A stretch of DNA of 64,000 nucleotides from Planctomycetaceae bacterium. GTDB lineage: Bacteria; Planctomycetota; Phycisphaerae; Phycisphaerales; SM1A02. Made by a program: the position numbers and the translations under genes. Shown here piece by piece: positions 17,750 to 25,978 of the stretch. The stretch is taken from the NCBI GenBank assembly GCA_027490145.1, contig JAIXYQ010000015.1, forward strand, positions 336,480 to 400,479, in the 5' to 3' direction. Position 1 is the stretch's first letter, and every line of letters starts with the position of its first letter. The notes beneath the pieces were generated by a model. The model searched no databases and was not told the origin of the DNA. It worked only from the letters and a program-made list of their open reading frames with translations.

Positions 17750-17767
17750 TCGGGCTGGCGGGATTTG
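17750..17767 (+). repeat. 18-base copy of the tRNA-Pro 3' end
   Basis: The 18 bases TCGGGCTGGCGGGATTTG recur at 17887-17904, where they are the complement of the 3' end of tRNA-Pro. The 119 bases between the copies hold several short palindromes. This looks like the att-site duplication left by tRNA-targeting integrases, but no integrase lies nearby. Confidence 0.6.
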
Positions 17768-17844
17768 CGGCCGGCGAAGCCGGCCCAGGAAGACCGCGCG
17801 GCCGCAGGCCGCGGCGGCGCGCCGCGCAGAGCGACCCCGGAACG

Positions 17845-17877
17845 ACGAAGCCCAAGGCGTGGTGCCTTGGGCTTCGG
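17845..17877 (-). terminator. Hairpin downstream of tRNA-Pro
   Basis: A perfect 12-bp stem (arms 17846-17857 and 17865-17876, seven-base loop) follows the tRNA-Pro gene on the minus strand. The T-run is weak, so termination by this hairpin is probable rather than certain. Other short palindromes lie between it and the lectin gene. Confidence 0.5.
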
Positions 17878-17886
17878 AGTGAGGAG

Positions 17887-17961
17887 TCGGGCTGGCGGGA
17901 TTTGAACCCACGACCTTTTGACCCCCAGTCAAACGCGCTAGCCAAGCTGCGCTACAGCCCG
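17887..17961 (-). tRNA. tRNA-Pro (anticodon GGG)
   Basis: The complement folds as a full cloverleaf: acceptor CGGGCTG pairs with CAGCCCG, the D-arm lies in GCGCAGCTTGGCTAGCGC, and the anticodon stem TTTGA/TCAAA encloses the loop CTGGGGG with anticodon GGG, followed by the T-arm containing GGTTCAAATCC. Discriminator base A is encoded; CCA is not. It decodes CCC, the common proline codon of this high-GC sequence. Confidence 0.95.
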
Positions 17962-18058
17962 TGATTGGACCGAAGAGTGTAGCGCAATCCCTGAATCGGC
18001 GTGACGGGCGATAAGCCTGCTGGGCCATCTGAATCCTCGTACGGCCTCATCGGTTCCA

Positions 18059-18685
18059 ATGGGCATGATGCGTCGATCCATCCCTTCCAGCCGAACGTCC
18101 GCCGCGAGCGGCATCCCACTGCCTGCAACGGTGCAACGGGTCCGACGGGGAGTGTCGATCGGAACGGTGCTCGTCGCTGCGGCCTGTACGGGCCCGAGCG
18201 GTCCAGACTCACACGACGACCTTCAGGGTGGCACGATCCCGCCGCCACCAAGGGCGCCCGCTGAGGTCTCCGAGGCCGAGCCGGGCACGCTCGACTACGA
18301 CCGTGATGTCTGGCAAACGCTCCTGCATCATCATGCGTCGATCCGCCGGACGGTCACCAGGTTGCCCAACGGCCTTGCCGCGGTGACGGAAAGCGACGAC
18401 CCGGCGATCGCGCGCCTGATCCAGGACCACGCACTCGCGATGAAGCAACGCATGACCACGGGCGCGCGGGTCCGGATCTGGGATCCGGTCTTCGTCGAAC
18501 TCTTCGATCGCCACGACAAGGTCCGGCTTGACGTCACCCTGACGCCTCGCGGCGTCAGCATCCGCGAAACGACCGAAGATCCTGCGACGCTCAGGCTCAT
18601 GCGTTCGCACGCCGCCGGCGTCTCGGACATGGTGCGCGAGGGGAGCGCCGCATCCCAGCGGCCGACGCCCTTCGTCGAGGAGTGA
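18059..18685 (+). CDS. Conserved lipoprotein of unknown function
   Basis: This is a 208-residue protein with a long basic N-terminus, then a hydrophobic stretch ending in a lipobox-like VAAAC near residue 42. The mature part has two related halves of about 60 residues: one with HHHASIRRTVTRLPNGLAAV, TESDDPAIARLIQDHALAM, the other with VRLDVTLTPRGVSIRETTED and RLMRSHAAGVSDMV. The histidines spaced in both halves could ligate a metal, which is a guess. I recognise the pattern as a family found in several bacterial phyla but know of no function. The following zinc-ribbon gene starts in a GTGA overlap, which supports joint expression. Confidence 0.72.
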   Translation: MGMMRRSIPSSRTSAASGIPLPATVQRVRRGVSIGTVLVAAACTGPSGPDSHDDLQGGTIPPPPRAPAEVSEAEPGTLDYDRDVWQTLLHHHASIRRTVTRLPNGLAAVTESDDPAIARLIQDHALAMKQRMTTGARVRIWDPVFVELFDRHDKVRLDVTLTPRGVSIRETTEDPATLRLMRSHAAGVSDMVREGSAASQRPTPFVEE

Positions 18686-18891
18686 GGATCGTGCTGCGGC
18701 GGCTTCGCGAACATACGCAGCGCAACTGGAAGGCACGCTGTCTCACGTGCGGGCTCGCCTTTCCCTACCCGGGGATCCGCATCGGTGCTGTGGGCAAGCC
18801 GATCAAACTGCTGCACTGCCCGCGCTGCAGGCGCTGGCGCTGCTGCCGCGCCGAGCCCGTGGATCACACGGGCCCGACGCGTCAGCGCTGA
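18682..18891 (+). CDS. Small zinc-ribbon protein
   Basis: This is a 69-residue basic protein. CLTCG (residues 20-24) and CPRCRRWRCC (residues 46-55) provide the paired CxxC knuckles of a zinc ribbon. The start is GTG, overlapping the stop of the upstream lipoprotein gene by four bases. Function is not known; small zinc ribbons often bind nucleic acid or partner proteins. The tRNA-Ser gene ends immediately downstream on the other strand. Confidence 0.6.
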   Translation: MRIVLRRLREHTQRNWKARCLTCGLAFPYPGIRIGAVGKPIKLLHCPRCRRWRCCRAEPVDHTGPTRQR

Positions 18892-18892
18892 A

Positions 18893-18979
18893 CGGACAGG
18901 GGGAGATTCGAACTCCCGATACGGTTACCCGTATACAGCATTTCCAATGCTGCTCCTTCAACCGCTCGGACACCTGTCC
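18893..18979 (-). tRNA. tRNA-Ser (anticodon GGA)
   Basis: The complement folds as a class II tRNA of 87 bases: acceptor GGACAGG/CCTGTCC, an anticodon stem AGCAT/ATGCT-like arm around TTGGAAA with anticodon GGA, a long variable arm (ATACGGGTAACCGTAT) and the T-arm with GAGTTCGAATCTC. The long variable arm is diagnostic for serine. CCA is not encoded. Confidence 0.95.
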
Positions 18980-19003
18980 ATGAAGGACCACTAGAGTAAC
19001 GGC

Positions 19004-19702
19004 ATGAGCGCACCTTCTGCGCCGCCTGACCTGCACGGCATCCTGGTGATCGATAAGCCGCTCGGCATGACCAGCATGCGCGTGGTCGAGCGGGTCAGAT
19101 ACCGGGCGGGCAAGGCGCGAACGGGCCACGCGGGGACGCTTGATCCGCTGGCCACCGGGGTGCTGGTCGTGGCCATCGGCCGTGCGACCAAGTCGATCGA
19201 TCGACTGATGGCAGGCGAAAAGCGTTACGACACGGTGATCGATCTCGGGGCCTTCACGACCACGGACGACAGCGAAGGGGAGCGGACCGAGATCGCGTCG
19301 TCGCCGCCGTCGCCGGAGTCGATCCGTGAGGCGTGCGGTCGATGGGTCGGCGAGGTCATGCAGCGTCCACCGGCCTTCAGCGCCATCAAGGTCCAGGGGC
19401 GACGGTCCTATGACCTGGCCCGTTCCGGTGAGGCGCGCGAGCTCGCGGCACGACCCGTGATGATCCATGGCATCGAGATCGACGCGTATGACTTCCCGAT
19501 GCTGTCGCTTCGCGTGCACTGTGGCAAGGGCACCTACATCCGGAGCCTGGCGCGCGACCTGGGCATGGCGCTCGGAACCGGCGGCCATTGCCGCTCCATC
19601 CGGCGAACCCAGGTCGGGCCCTACCTCATCGATGCGGCCGTGAGCATGGACGCGCTCCCCGAGCGTGTCACGCAAGCCATGCTCCTGCCTGTGCCGCCGT
19701 GA
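19004..19702 (+). CDS. truB: tRNA pseudouridine(55) synthase
   Basis: TruB isomerises uridine 55 in the T-loop of nearly all tRNAs. The protein has 232 residues, at the short end for bacterial TruB because the C-terminal PUA-like part is minimal. The catalytic aspartate is in the GHAGTLDPLATGVL block. Other family segments are ILVIDKPLGMTSMRVVERVR near the N-terminus, RPPAFSAIKVQGRRSYDLAR, and the GKGTYIRSLARDLG motif. Only 24 bases separate it from the tRNA-Ser gene on the opposite strand. It does not lie in the common rbfA-truB-rpsO cluster; its neighbours here are unrelated. Confidence 0.95.
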   Translation: MSAPSAPPDLHGILVIDKPLGMTSMRVVERVRYRAGKARTGHAGTLDPLATGVLVVAIGRATKSIDRLMAGEKRYDTVIDLGAFTTTDDSEGERTEIASSPPSPESIREACGRWVGEVMQRPPAFSAIKVQGRRSYDLARSGEARELAARPVMIHGIEIDAYDFPMLSLRVHCGKGTYIRSLARDLGMALGTGGHCRSIRRTQVGPYLIDAAVSMDALPERVTQAMLLPVPP

Positions 19703-19757
19703 GCCCATCAGCCGTCGAGCGACGTGCCGATGGACCGCGCATTCCGTCGGAGCGGGC

Positions 19758-21224
19758 TCAGAGCGTCCAGGAGGAAAGCATCAAGCCCAGGTCGTTGCCG
19801 TCGACGATGCCGTCATTGTTGATGTCGGCGAGGTCGAGCGACGAGCCCCATGCCGCCAGCAGGACCCCCAGGTCCGCGGCATTCACCGCACCGTCGCCGT
19901 TGAGGTCGGCCGGGAGTGCCGGCACCGGCGTGATCGTGAGGTTGGCGCTGTAGAGCTGCAGGTCGTTGGTCGTGGTGACCGGGGCCACGCGCAGGTAGTA
20001 GGTGCCCGCCGTCGTGAACTCGTAGTTCGACAGGACCTCGGCTTGACCAAGGCTGTTCACGTCGGTGGTGGACACGACGGTCCCCGCGGAGTTCAGGACG
20101 TCGATCTTGAGATTGTGGATCGATGACGCCGTGACGCTGGTCCCGGTGTTGCAGGCCGAGGTCTGCGGGCCGGCCGTGTAGGTACCACCCTGCGGGATGA
20201 TGGTCAAGGAGACCTTGGTCCCCGCCGTCGCCACGATCTTCCACAGGTCGACGTCGCCGTTGTCGTCGATCGAGAGATTCGTGTAGCTCGACAGCCCTTC
20301 GGCGTTGGTCGGAATGGCCGCGTTGGCCAGGGCATCCGAGGCCGCCTCGAGGTTGTCGCCGTACTGGCGCTGTGCTCCACGGATGTCATCGATCTGCGGG
20401 CCATCGACGTTGGTGAAGATGAAGGGCTCCATCAACTTGGTGGTGGACGCCGGGCACACGTGTTCCATGCCGATGCCGTGGCCGTGCTCATGGGCGACGA
20501 TGTTGCGGAAATAGCGGTAGTTGTTGGTGGTCGGGCCCCAGCTGGCGTCGGAGTTGAGCACCATGTCCCCGTTGTTGGGAAACTGGTTGTACGCCAGGAT
20601 CGAGGTGTTGGTCAGCCCACGTCCGGCGATGCGCACGTCGCCGCGCGTGGCGCCACCGGCACTGCCCCACGCCGCGCCGTCATCCGTGACTTCGACGTAC
20701 GAGAGCCCGGTCAGGTCGCTCCAACGCTGGAAGACCTGGCGGATCAGGTTCTTCCCCGCCTCGAGCGAGCCGAAGCGTGCGGCGAGGGTGGCGTTCACGT
20801 TGTTGGGCGCGGAGCCGATGCCCAGTCCGATCTCGTCGGGGATGGTGACCCCGTCCGGGACGACCGACCAACGGATCTGGAGGGGCTGCCCTTGAGCGCT
20901 GCTGCCGTTCAGGTTCCAGCGAGGGGCAAGCTGATAGGCAAGTCCACCATCCATCCCACCGTTGAGCCACACGTTGATCAGTCGTTGCGTGACGTCGGCC
21001 ACGAATTCCGGGTCGGCGTCTTCGGTGAAGCACATCGACATGGGCAGGCCAGCAGGCAGATCTGCGCACTGCATGCCATGCTGCGGGCGGCCGTGGTGGT
21101 TGCAACCAGCGCCACAGGCATGGTCGGGGCGTTCGACCGAGCCGGGGACGGCATTCAAGGCGGCAGCCATCGACACAGCGAGCAGCGAGAACGCGACAGC
21201 AACCTTCGTGGGGCAGTTCTTCAT
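19758..21224 (-). CDS. Secreted matrixin-family metalloprotease with dockerin-like repeats
   Basis: This 488-residue exported zinc protease has a signal peptide (VAVAFSLLAVSMAAALNA), then a catalytic domain with the zinc-binding motif HEHGHGIGMEH (three His, catalytic Glu), which places it in the metzincin/M10 matrixin group. The downstream Met of the Met-turn may be in KLMEPFIF. Residues before it (DLTGLSYVEVTDDGA) fit the usual strand order. The C-terminal half has a pre-peptidase-like beta domain, then two dockerin-like repeats (LNGDGAVNAADLGVLLAAWG and INNDGIVDGNDLGLMLSSW). It probably digests proteins outside the cell; the substrate is unknown. The start at 21224 puts the signal peptide at the N-terminus. 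Confidence 0.88.
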   Translation of the reverse strand: MKNCPTKVAVAFSLLAVSMAAALNAVPGSVERPDHACGAGCNHHGRPQHGMQCADLPAGLPMSMCFTEDADPEFVADVTQRLINVWLNGGMDGGLAYQLAPRWNLNGSSAQGQPLQIRWSVVPDGVTIPDEIGLGIGSAPNNVNATLAARFGSLEAGKNLIRQVFQRWSDLTGLSYVEVTDDGAAWGSAGGATRGDVRIAGRGLTNTSILAYNQFPNNGDMVLNSDASWGPTTNNYRYFRNIVAHEHGHGIGMEHVCPASTTKLMEPFIFTNVDGPQIDDIRGAQRQYGDNLEAASDALANAAIPTNAEGLSSYTNLSIDDNGDVDLWKIVATAGTKVSLTIIPQGGTYTAGPQTSACNTGTSVTASSIHNLKIDVLNSAGTVVSTTDVNSLGQAEVLSNYEFTTAGTYYLRVAPVTTTNDLQLYSANLTITPVPALPADLNGDGAVNAADLGVLLAAWGSSLDLADINNDGIVDGNDLGLMLSSWTL

Positions 21225-21343
21225 GATGCAGGATTCTCCGTGGGCGGCCTGAACGGATTCAGGAAGTTGTGAAACAGTAGCCCGATTGGGCGGCAAGTCG
21301 AGTCGAAGGACAAAAGGTTTGGTCACATCGCAGGCAGGTTGGT

Positions 21344-22540
21344 TCAGCCATTCCCAATGGCCGTCGCGGGCGGGAGGTGCTGCTCCGGGCTGAACCAGGC
21401 GTCATCCGCGGCGCGCGGCGCCACGCGCTCGACCACCATCCGACGCAGGAACCGATTGCCCTGGGGCCAGTCCGCCGTCACGGAAACGAGTTCGTTGGTG
21501 CGTGCATCAGCCACGAGCCGGACGCGTTCGGGCAGGGGTGGTGCATGCGGACCTCGTCGTCCCTTGCGAATCGACGGTCCATCGAAAGGCCTGGGCTCCG
21601 TTGGCCCCATGCCCATGGGCAGCTTGTTCGACCGATCCATGGCGACCATCTCCGGTCGGAGCGTGGCCTCGATGACGACCAGTGGGTCGCCGTCTGACGT
21701 GCGCGACTGGGCGCCAGTCACCACCGCAAGGTCGAAGCCGCTCCCGAGTCGATCGAGCAAGGGTTGGAGGGTCAGCAACTCCTCCTCGTCCTGGTCGCTG
21801 TCTTGCTCGCTTTCGGGGCCACCCATGAGCGGCATGGGGTCGCGCATGCGCTGAGCATCCACGCTCGTGGTGACGGTCCCCCCCAGATCGATCTGCCAGT
21901 ACTCCCGGCCGTCGAAGCCCCACGCGACCGGTGGCGCGCCAGGGTGGCCCGGACCTTCGCCGTGGGGAGGGCCGTCCAAGCCCCGACGATCGGGACCCTC
22001 GGGTCCGCGACGGCCGTGACCGCCCTGCATGGGAGGCTGGCCACGCTCGCCGCGCATGCCTGGTCCCTGGCGCTTTCGGCCGCCACCATCACCCGGCAGG
22101 TGCGGGCCCATCGGGAGCGCGTCAAGATCGATCGCGAAGACGAATCGACGGCCGGTGCCGACATCGACCATCGCCTCGCGAAGTGACTCGGTGCCATCTC
22201 GATTGGCCACCACCATCGTCTGCCGATAGGAGCGGTTGCCCGTGGCCAGCCGGTTCGAGATCGACTGCAAGGTGGCGTGCGCGGAGCTCGTGGCGGGCCC
22301 GATCGAGAGGACCACGGCGATGGTCAGTGTTGCAGCCAGCGCGCCCGCGGCCGCGAAACGAGCCACGCCGAACCGACCCAGGCGCGCCAGCACGCCGTCC
22401 TGACGGTCGATCCGCGCCATCGCGGCACGGACCCGGCCATCCTGTCGCGCGGCGTGGTCCGCCGCGAGCGATGCCAGCAGTCCGTGGACGATCCGTTCGT
22501 CCGGGCTTGGTCGATCGTCGTGGTCCTCATGCAGGTTCAT
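21344..22540 (-). CDS. Membrane-anchored probable anti-sigma factor
   Basis: This is a 398-residue protein whose first codon overlaps the stop of the ECF sigma gene, which makes it the likely regulator of that sigma factor. Residues 1-65 would be cytoplasmic (DHDDRPSPDERIVHGLLASL and a basic helix), a single membrane helix lies near 75-95 (ALAATLTIAVVLSIG), and the rest is extracytoplasmic, with a central Gly/Pro/Arg-rich insert of about 60 residues. The outer part resembles LolA-like or MucB/RseB-type sensor folds only weakly. No classic zinc-binding ZAS motif (HxxxCxxC) is visible, so the anti-sigma role rests on context. Confidence 0.65.
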   Translation of the reverse strand: MNLHEDHDDRPSPDERIVHGLLASLAADHAARQDGRVRAAMARIDRQDGVLARLGRFGVARFAAAGALAATLTIAVVLSIGPATSSAHATLQSISNRLATGNRSYRQTMVVANRDGTESLREAMVDVGTGRRFVFAIDLDALPMGPHLPGDGGGRKRQGPGMRGERGQPPMQGGHGRRGPEGPDRRGLDGPPHGEGPGHPGAPPVAWGFDGREYWQIDLGGTVTTSVDAQRMRDPMPLMGGPESEQDSDQDEEELLTLQPLLDRLGSGFDLAVVTGAQSRTSDGDPLVVIEATLRPEMVAMDRSNKLPMGMGPTEPRPFDGPSIRKGRRGPHAPPLPERVRLVADARTNELVSVTADWPQGNRFLRRMVVERVAPRAADDAWFSPEQHLPPATAIGNG

Positions 22541-23085
22541 GCTGGTGCTCCGTCCAGGAATCCCTTCATCCGCAGGCACTCGGCCAGTTGCAGCCGGGCG
22601 CGGTAAAGGCGCTTGCGGAAGGTCTCGTCGTTCGTGCCGGCCGCGGATGCCGCCACGCGCGGATCCAGCGACTGCGCATACACCAGTTCAACCGCTTCGC
22701 GCTGTTCCGGTGCCAGCCGCTGCATGCACTCCTTGAGCGGCTGCAGCCGATCGGCGAAGCAGTCGGCCGGCGCGCTCTCGATGCGGCCGAGTTGTTCCTC
22801 GATGTGCAGGGCCGCGGCCTCGCCGGCGATTTCGCGGCGGCGCTGGTGCTTGCGGGCGATGCCCAGCAGGGTGTTGCGGGCGATGCCCCGCAGCCATGGT
22901 GCGAACGGTCGGCTGCGGTCGAAGTCCGGCAGGCGCCGCCAGGCCACGATGATGGCCTCCTGGAACGCATCCTCGACGAGTGCATCGTTCCAGGCCAGGG
23001 CACGCAGGTACGCCATGAGCATGTCGGCGTGCTCCCGTACGAGGATCTCGAAGGCCTGGCTGTCGCGGGGGTCCATCACGGTCAT
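22537..23085 (-). CDS. ECF-type RNA polymerase sigma factor
   Basis: This is a 182-residue extracytoplasmic-function sigma factor with region 2 (FEILVREHADMLMAYLRALA, then DAFQEAIIVAWRRL and FAPWLRGIARNTLLG) and region 4 (RLAPEQREAVELVYAQSLDP and TFRKRLYRARLQL). It would direct RNA polymerase to stress or envelope promoters. The ATG at 23085 was chosen; a second ATG at 23076 is possible. It is translationally coupled to the downstream membrane partner gene. The 55-base gap to the divergent ABC permease means that both promoters overlap, so the exporter may belong to its regulon (inference). Confidence 0.9.
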   Translation of the reverse strand: MTVMDPRDSQAFEILVREHADMLMAYLRALAWNDALVEDAFQEAIIVAWRRLPDFDRSRPFAPWLRGIARNTLLGIARKHQRRREIAGEAAALHIEEQLGRIESAPADCFADRLQPLKECMQRLAPEQREAVELVYAQSLDPRVAASAAGTNDETFRKRLYRARLQLAECLRMKGFLDGAPA

Positions 23086-23140
23086 TGTCGCCGCCGCCAC
23101 CGCGTGGGACACGCCGGCGGATAGAGTTCGCCTCTTTCCC

Positions 23141-24313
23141 ATGCTGCGAATCGCGATCAAGATGCTCTTCGGCGACGGGGCCCGGTTCTACGGGATCCTG
23201 CTGGGTCTGGCGTTCGCCAGCCTGCTGATTGCCCAGCAATCCAGCATCTTCGTCGGCCTCATGAGCCGGACCAGCGCCTTCATCCGCGACACCCCGCAGG
23301 CCGACATCTGGGTCACCGATCCCGACCTGCTCTCGGTCGATGATGCCAAGGCGCTCCGGGACACGGACCTGCAGCGGGTCCGGGGTGTGCCCGGGGTGGC
23401 GTGGGCGGTGCCGCTCTTCAAGGGACTGCTCGGCGTCAAGCTCGGCGACGGCCGCCGCACCGTCTGCGAGGTGGTGGGCATCGACGACGCCACGCTGATC
23501 GGCGGTCCGCACAGCATGCTCGAGGGCCAGGTCGCGGACCTTCGCCGGGCCGATGCGGTCATCGTCGACAATCGCAGGCTCGCGCGCGAACTGCGCATGG
23601 ACACGGGCGAACGCGGGCCCGACGGCAAGCCCGTGTACCGCCCCATGCGCGTGGGCGACGAGATGGAACTCAACGAGAAGCGCGCCGTGGTCGTCGGCAT
23701 CTGCGACAACGGGGAGAGCTTCCAGTACGCGCCGCAGGTCTACACGACCTACTCGCGTGCCTTGCAGTTCCAACCGGCGGTCCGCCGCGTCATGAGCATG
23801 GTGCTCGTGAAGGCCGAGCCGGGTCGCGATCCGGGCGAGCTCGCCCGCGAGATCGAGGCGCGCACGGGGCTCAGCGCGCTGCCGGCGAGCCCCTTCGAGT
23901 GGAAGACGATCGGTTTCTGGATGCGCGAGACGGGCATCCCCATCAACTTCGGCATCGCGATCGCGCTGGGGTTCTTCGTGGGCGTCGCCATCGCCGGGCA
24001 GATGTTCTACAACTTCACGCTCGAGAACCTGAAGTACTTCGGCGCGATGAAGGCGATGGGCGCGAGTTCGTGGCTGCTGCTTCGCATGGTCGCGCTGCAG
24101 GGCGTGGTGGCGGGGGCGATCGGGCTCGGGCTTGGGCTTGGCTTGGCCAGCGCCTTCGGCCTCTCCAACAATCCCGACCGACTGGCCTTCGTGATGACCT
24201 GGCACATCCCGGTGATCACGGCCGGTGCGGTGCTGGTCATCGTCGTCGGCGCGAGCCTCATCAGCATGATCCGCGTGATCCGTCTGGATCCCAAGAGCGT
24301 GTTCCAGGGATGA
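23141..24313 (+). CDS. ABC transporter permease, DevC/MacB-like
   Basis: This is a 390-residue inner-membrane protein with an N-terminal helix (ILLGLAFASLLIAQQ), a large periplasmic domain and three C-terminal helices carrying the FtsX-type signature ENLKYFGAMKAMGASSW. This matches permeases of MacB/DevC-type systems that export peptides, lipids or glycolipids together with a membrane-fusion protein. The gene overlaps the ATPase gene by four bases (ATGA), and the fusion protein follows with the same kind of overlap, so all three subunits come from one operon in the order permease, ATPase, fusion protein. The substrate is not evident. Confidence 0.9.
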   Translation: MLRIAIKMLFGDGARFYGILLGLAFASLLIAQQSSIFVGLMSRTSAFIRDTPQADIWVTDPDLLSVDDAKALRDTDLQRVRGVPGVAWAVPLFKGLLGVKLGDGRRTVCEVVGIDDATLIGGPHSMLEGQVADLRRADAVIVDNRRLARELRMDTGERGPDGKPVYRPMRVGDEMELNEKRAVVVGICDNGESFQYAPQVYTTYSRALQFQPAVRRVMSMVLVKAEPGRDPGELAREIEARTGLSALPASPFEWKTIGFWMRETGIPINFGIAIALGFFVGVAIAGQMFYNFTLENLKYFGAMKAMGASSWLLLRMVALQGVVAGAIGLGLGLGLASAFGLSNNPDRLAFVMTWHIPVITAGAVLVIVVGASLISMIRVIRLDPKSVFQG

Positions 24314-25026
24314 GTGCCGTGTCCACCACCTTCGCGATCGAGGCAACGGGCGTCACGAAGGCGTACGGCAAGGGCGAGAACCGCGTGGTCGCCCTGGCTG
24401 GTGCCGACCTGCGCGTGCCCTACGGAGAGCTCGTGATGCTGGTGGGCCCGTCTGGCTGCGGCAAGACCACGCTCATCTCGATCCTCGCCGGGCTGCTCAC
24501 GCGGGATGGTGGCTCCTGCAGCGTGCTCGGCCTGGACCCGCAGGCGCTGCGCAACGGTCCACGGACCGCCTGGCGAGGCCGCAACGTGGGCTTCGTGTTC
24601 CAGCAGTTCAACCTGGTCCCCACGGTGACCGCGCAGGAAAACGTGGCGATCCCGCTGCTGATCCAGGGGGTGCCCCGGGCGCAGGCGATGTCGCGTGCGC
24701 TGGACATGCTCCGCAAGGTCGGCCTCGGCGGCCGGGAGCGGAGCCTGCCGCTGCAGATGTCCGGCGGCCAGCAGCAACGCGTGGCGATCGCGCGTGCGCT
24801 CGCACCCAATCCACGGCTCCTCGTGTGCGACGAGCCGACGAGCGCCCTCGACGGCGCCACCGGGCAAAGCGTCATGGAACTCATCAGCCGCGTGGCGCAT
24901 GAGGACGGCCACGCCGTCGTCGTGATCACGCACGACGAACGCATCTACCGGTTCGCGAACCGCATCGTCCACATGGACGATGGCCGTGTCACGCGCGCCG
25001 AGGTCCCACCCAAGGAGCACGCATGA
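24310..25026 (+). CDS. ABC transporter ATP-binding protein, LolD/DevA-like
   Basis: This is a 238-residue ATPase of the MacB/LolD/DevA group. Walker A is GPSGCGKTT, the Q-loop follows in FVFQQFNLV, the ABC signature is MSGGQQQRVAIARAL, Walker B LLVCDEPTSALD and the switch histidine is in VITHDERI. All catalytic residues are intact. The start ATG overlaps the stop of the permease gene. It would power the exporter formed with the two neighbouring products. Confidence 0.94.
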   Translation: MSAVSTTFAIEATGVTKAYGKGENRVVALAGADLRVPYGELVMLVGPSGCGKTTLISILAGLLTRDGGSCSVLGLDPQALRNGPRTAWRGRNVGFVFQQFNLVPTVTAQENVAIPLLIQGVPRAQAMSRALDMLRKVGLGGRERSLPLQMSGGQQQRVAIARALAPNPRLLVCDEPTSALDGATGQSVMELISRVAHEDGHAVVVITHDERIYRFANRIVHMDDGRVTRAEVPPKEHA

Positions 25027-25916
25027 ACCTCCGATCGATCGTCCTGCCCGTCCTGGCCGTTGCCGGCCTCGTCGCCACCGTGGCTGCCGTGAAGAAGATG
25101 GAGTTCCGCACGCTTGACGTGCCCATCCCGGTCTCGCCGGCGCCGAGTCCCTTCGAGAGCCGCATCGCGGCCACGGGCCTGGTCGAGCCGCTCGGTGGGG
25201 TGACCTACGTCGATGCCGCCGATGCCGGCGTGGTCGGTCGCGTGCTCGTCGCGGAGGGCGACCGCGTGAAGGCTGGCGACACGCTCTGGGAACTCGACCA
25301 TGCCCGCGCCGAGGCCGAGTACGGGCTGGCGCGCGCCGAACTCTCCGTCGCCGAAGCGCAGTTCGTCGACGAGCAGGCGCGGCTGAAGGCCCTGATGGAG
25401 AGCGGCGCGGCGGAAATCGTTCCGCAGGTCGAGCGCGTGGCGCGCGAGCAGTCCGCCAAGGTGGCGGGCGCGCGTGTCCAGCGCGCTGCGGCGCAGATCG
25501 ATGCGGCGCTCGCCCAGCTGCACCGCGAGACGGTCCGCAGCCCGATCGACGGCACCGTGCTCTTCGTCGATGTGCGCACGGGCGAGTATGCGCCGCCGGG
25601 TGGCCGTCGCATGGCGATCGGTTCGATCGATCCGATGCAGGTCCGCGTGGACATCGACGAGGTCGAGTTCGCGCGCTTCGCGCAGGGCGGCAAGGCGCAA
25701 GCGAGCCTTCGTGGGGTTCCGGGCAGTTCACTGCCGCTGCGGTTCCTGCGGGTGGTGCCGCTCGTGCAGCCCAAGCGCACGCTCACCGGCGAGGCCGCCG
25801 AGCGCATCGACACCCGCGTGGTGCAGGTGATCTACGAACTCGGCAAGGGCACGCACACCGTCCAGCCGGGCCAGGTCGTCGATGTGTACATCGAGGTCCC
25901 GGCCTCGACGGACTGA
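25023..25916 (+). CDS. Membrane-fusion (HlyD/DevB-like) exporter subunit
   Basis: This is a 297-residue periplasmic adaptor. One N-terminal membrane helix (VLPVLAVAGLVATVAAV) is followed by the lipoyl/barrel-sandwich half GVVGRVLVAEGDRVKAGDTL, a helical hairpin of about 90 residues rich in Ala and Glu, the second lipoyl half TVRSPIDGTVLFVDVRTGEY, and a beta-barrel end. DevB-type proteins bridge the inner-membrane exporter to an outer-membrane TolC-like channel, none of which is encoded here. It is the last gene of the exporter operon. Confidence 0.9.
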   Translation: MNLRSIVLPVLAVAGLVATVAAVKKMEFRTLDVPIPVSPAPSPFESRIAATGLVEPLGGVTYVDAADAGVVGRVLVAEGDRVKAGDTLWELDHARAEAEYGLARAELSVAEAQFVDEQARLKALMESGAAEIVPQVERVAREQSAKVAGARVQRAAAQIDAALAQLHRETVRSPIDGTVLFVDVRTGEYAPPGGRRMAIGSIDPMQVRVDIDEVEFARFAQGGKAQASLRGVPGSSLPLRFLRVVPLVQPKRTLTGEAAERIDTRVVQVIYELGKGTHTVQPGQVVDVYIEVPASTD

Positions 25917-25978
25917 ACCGCCACGCCCCGGCGCGACTCGTCGCACGGCTCGCGCGCACCGAAGGGGCCCGGCCCCGA

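Noticed and set aside
17750..17904. A complete integrated element at tRNA-Pro
   Set aside because: The two copies of the tRNA end are only 137 bases apart with no gene between them, so at most a scar or small repeat remains.
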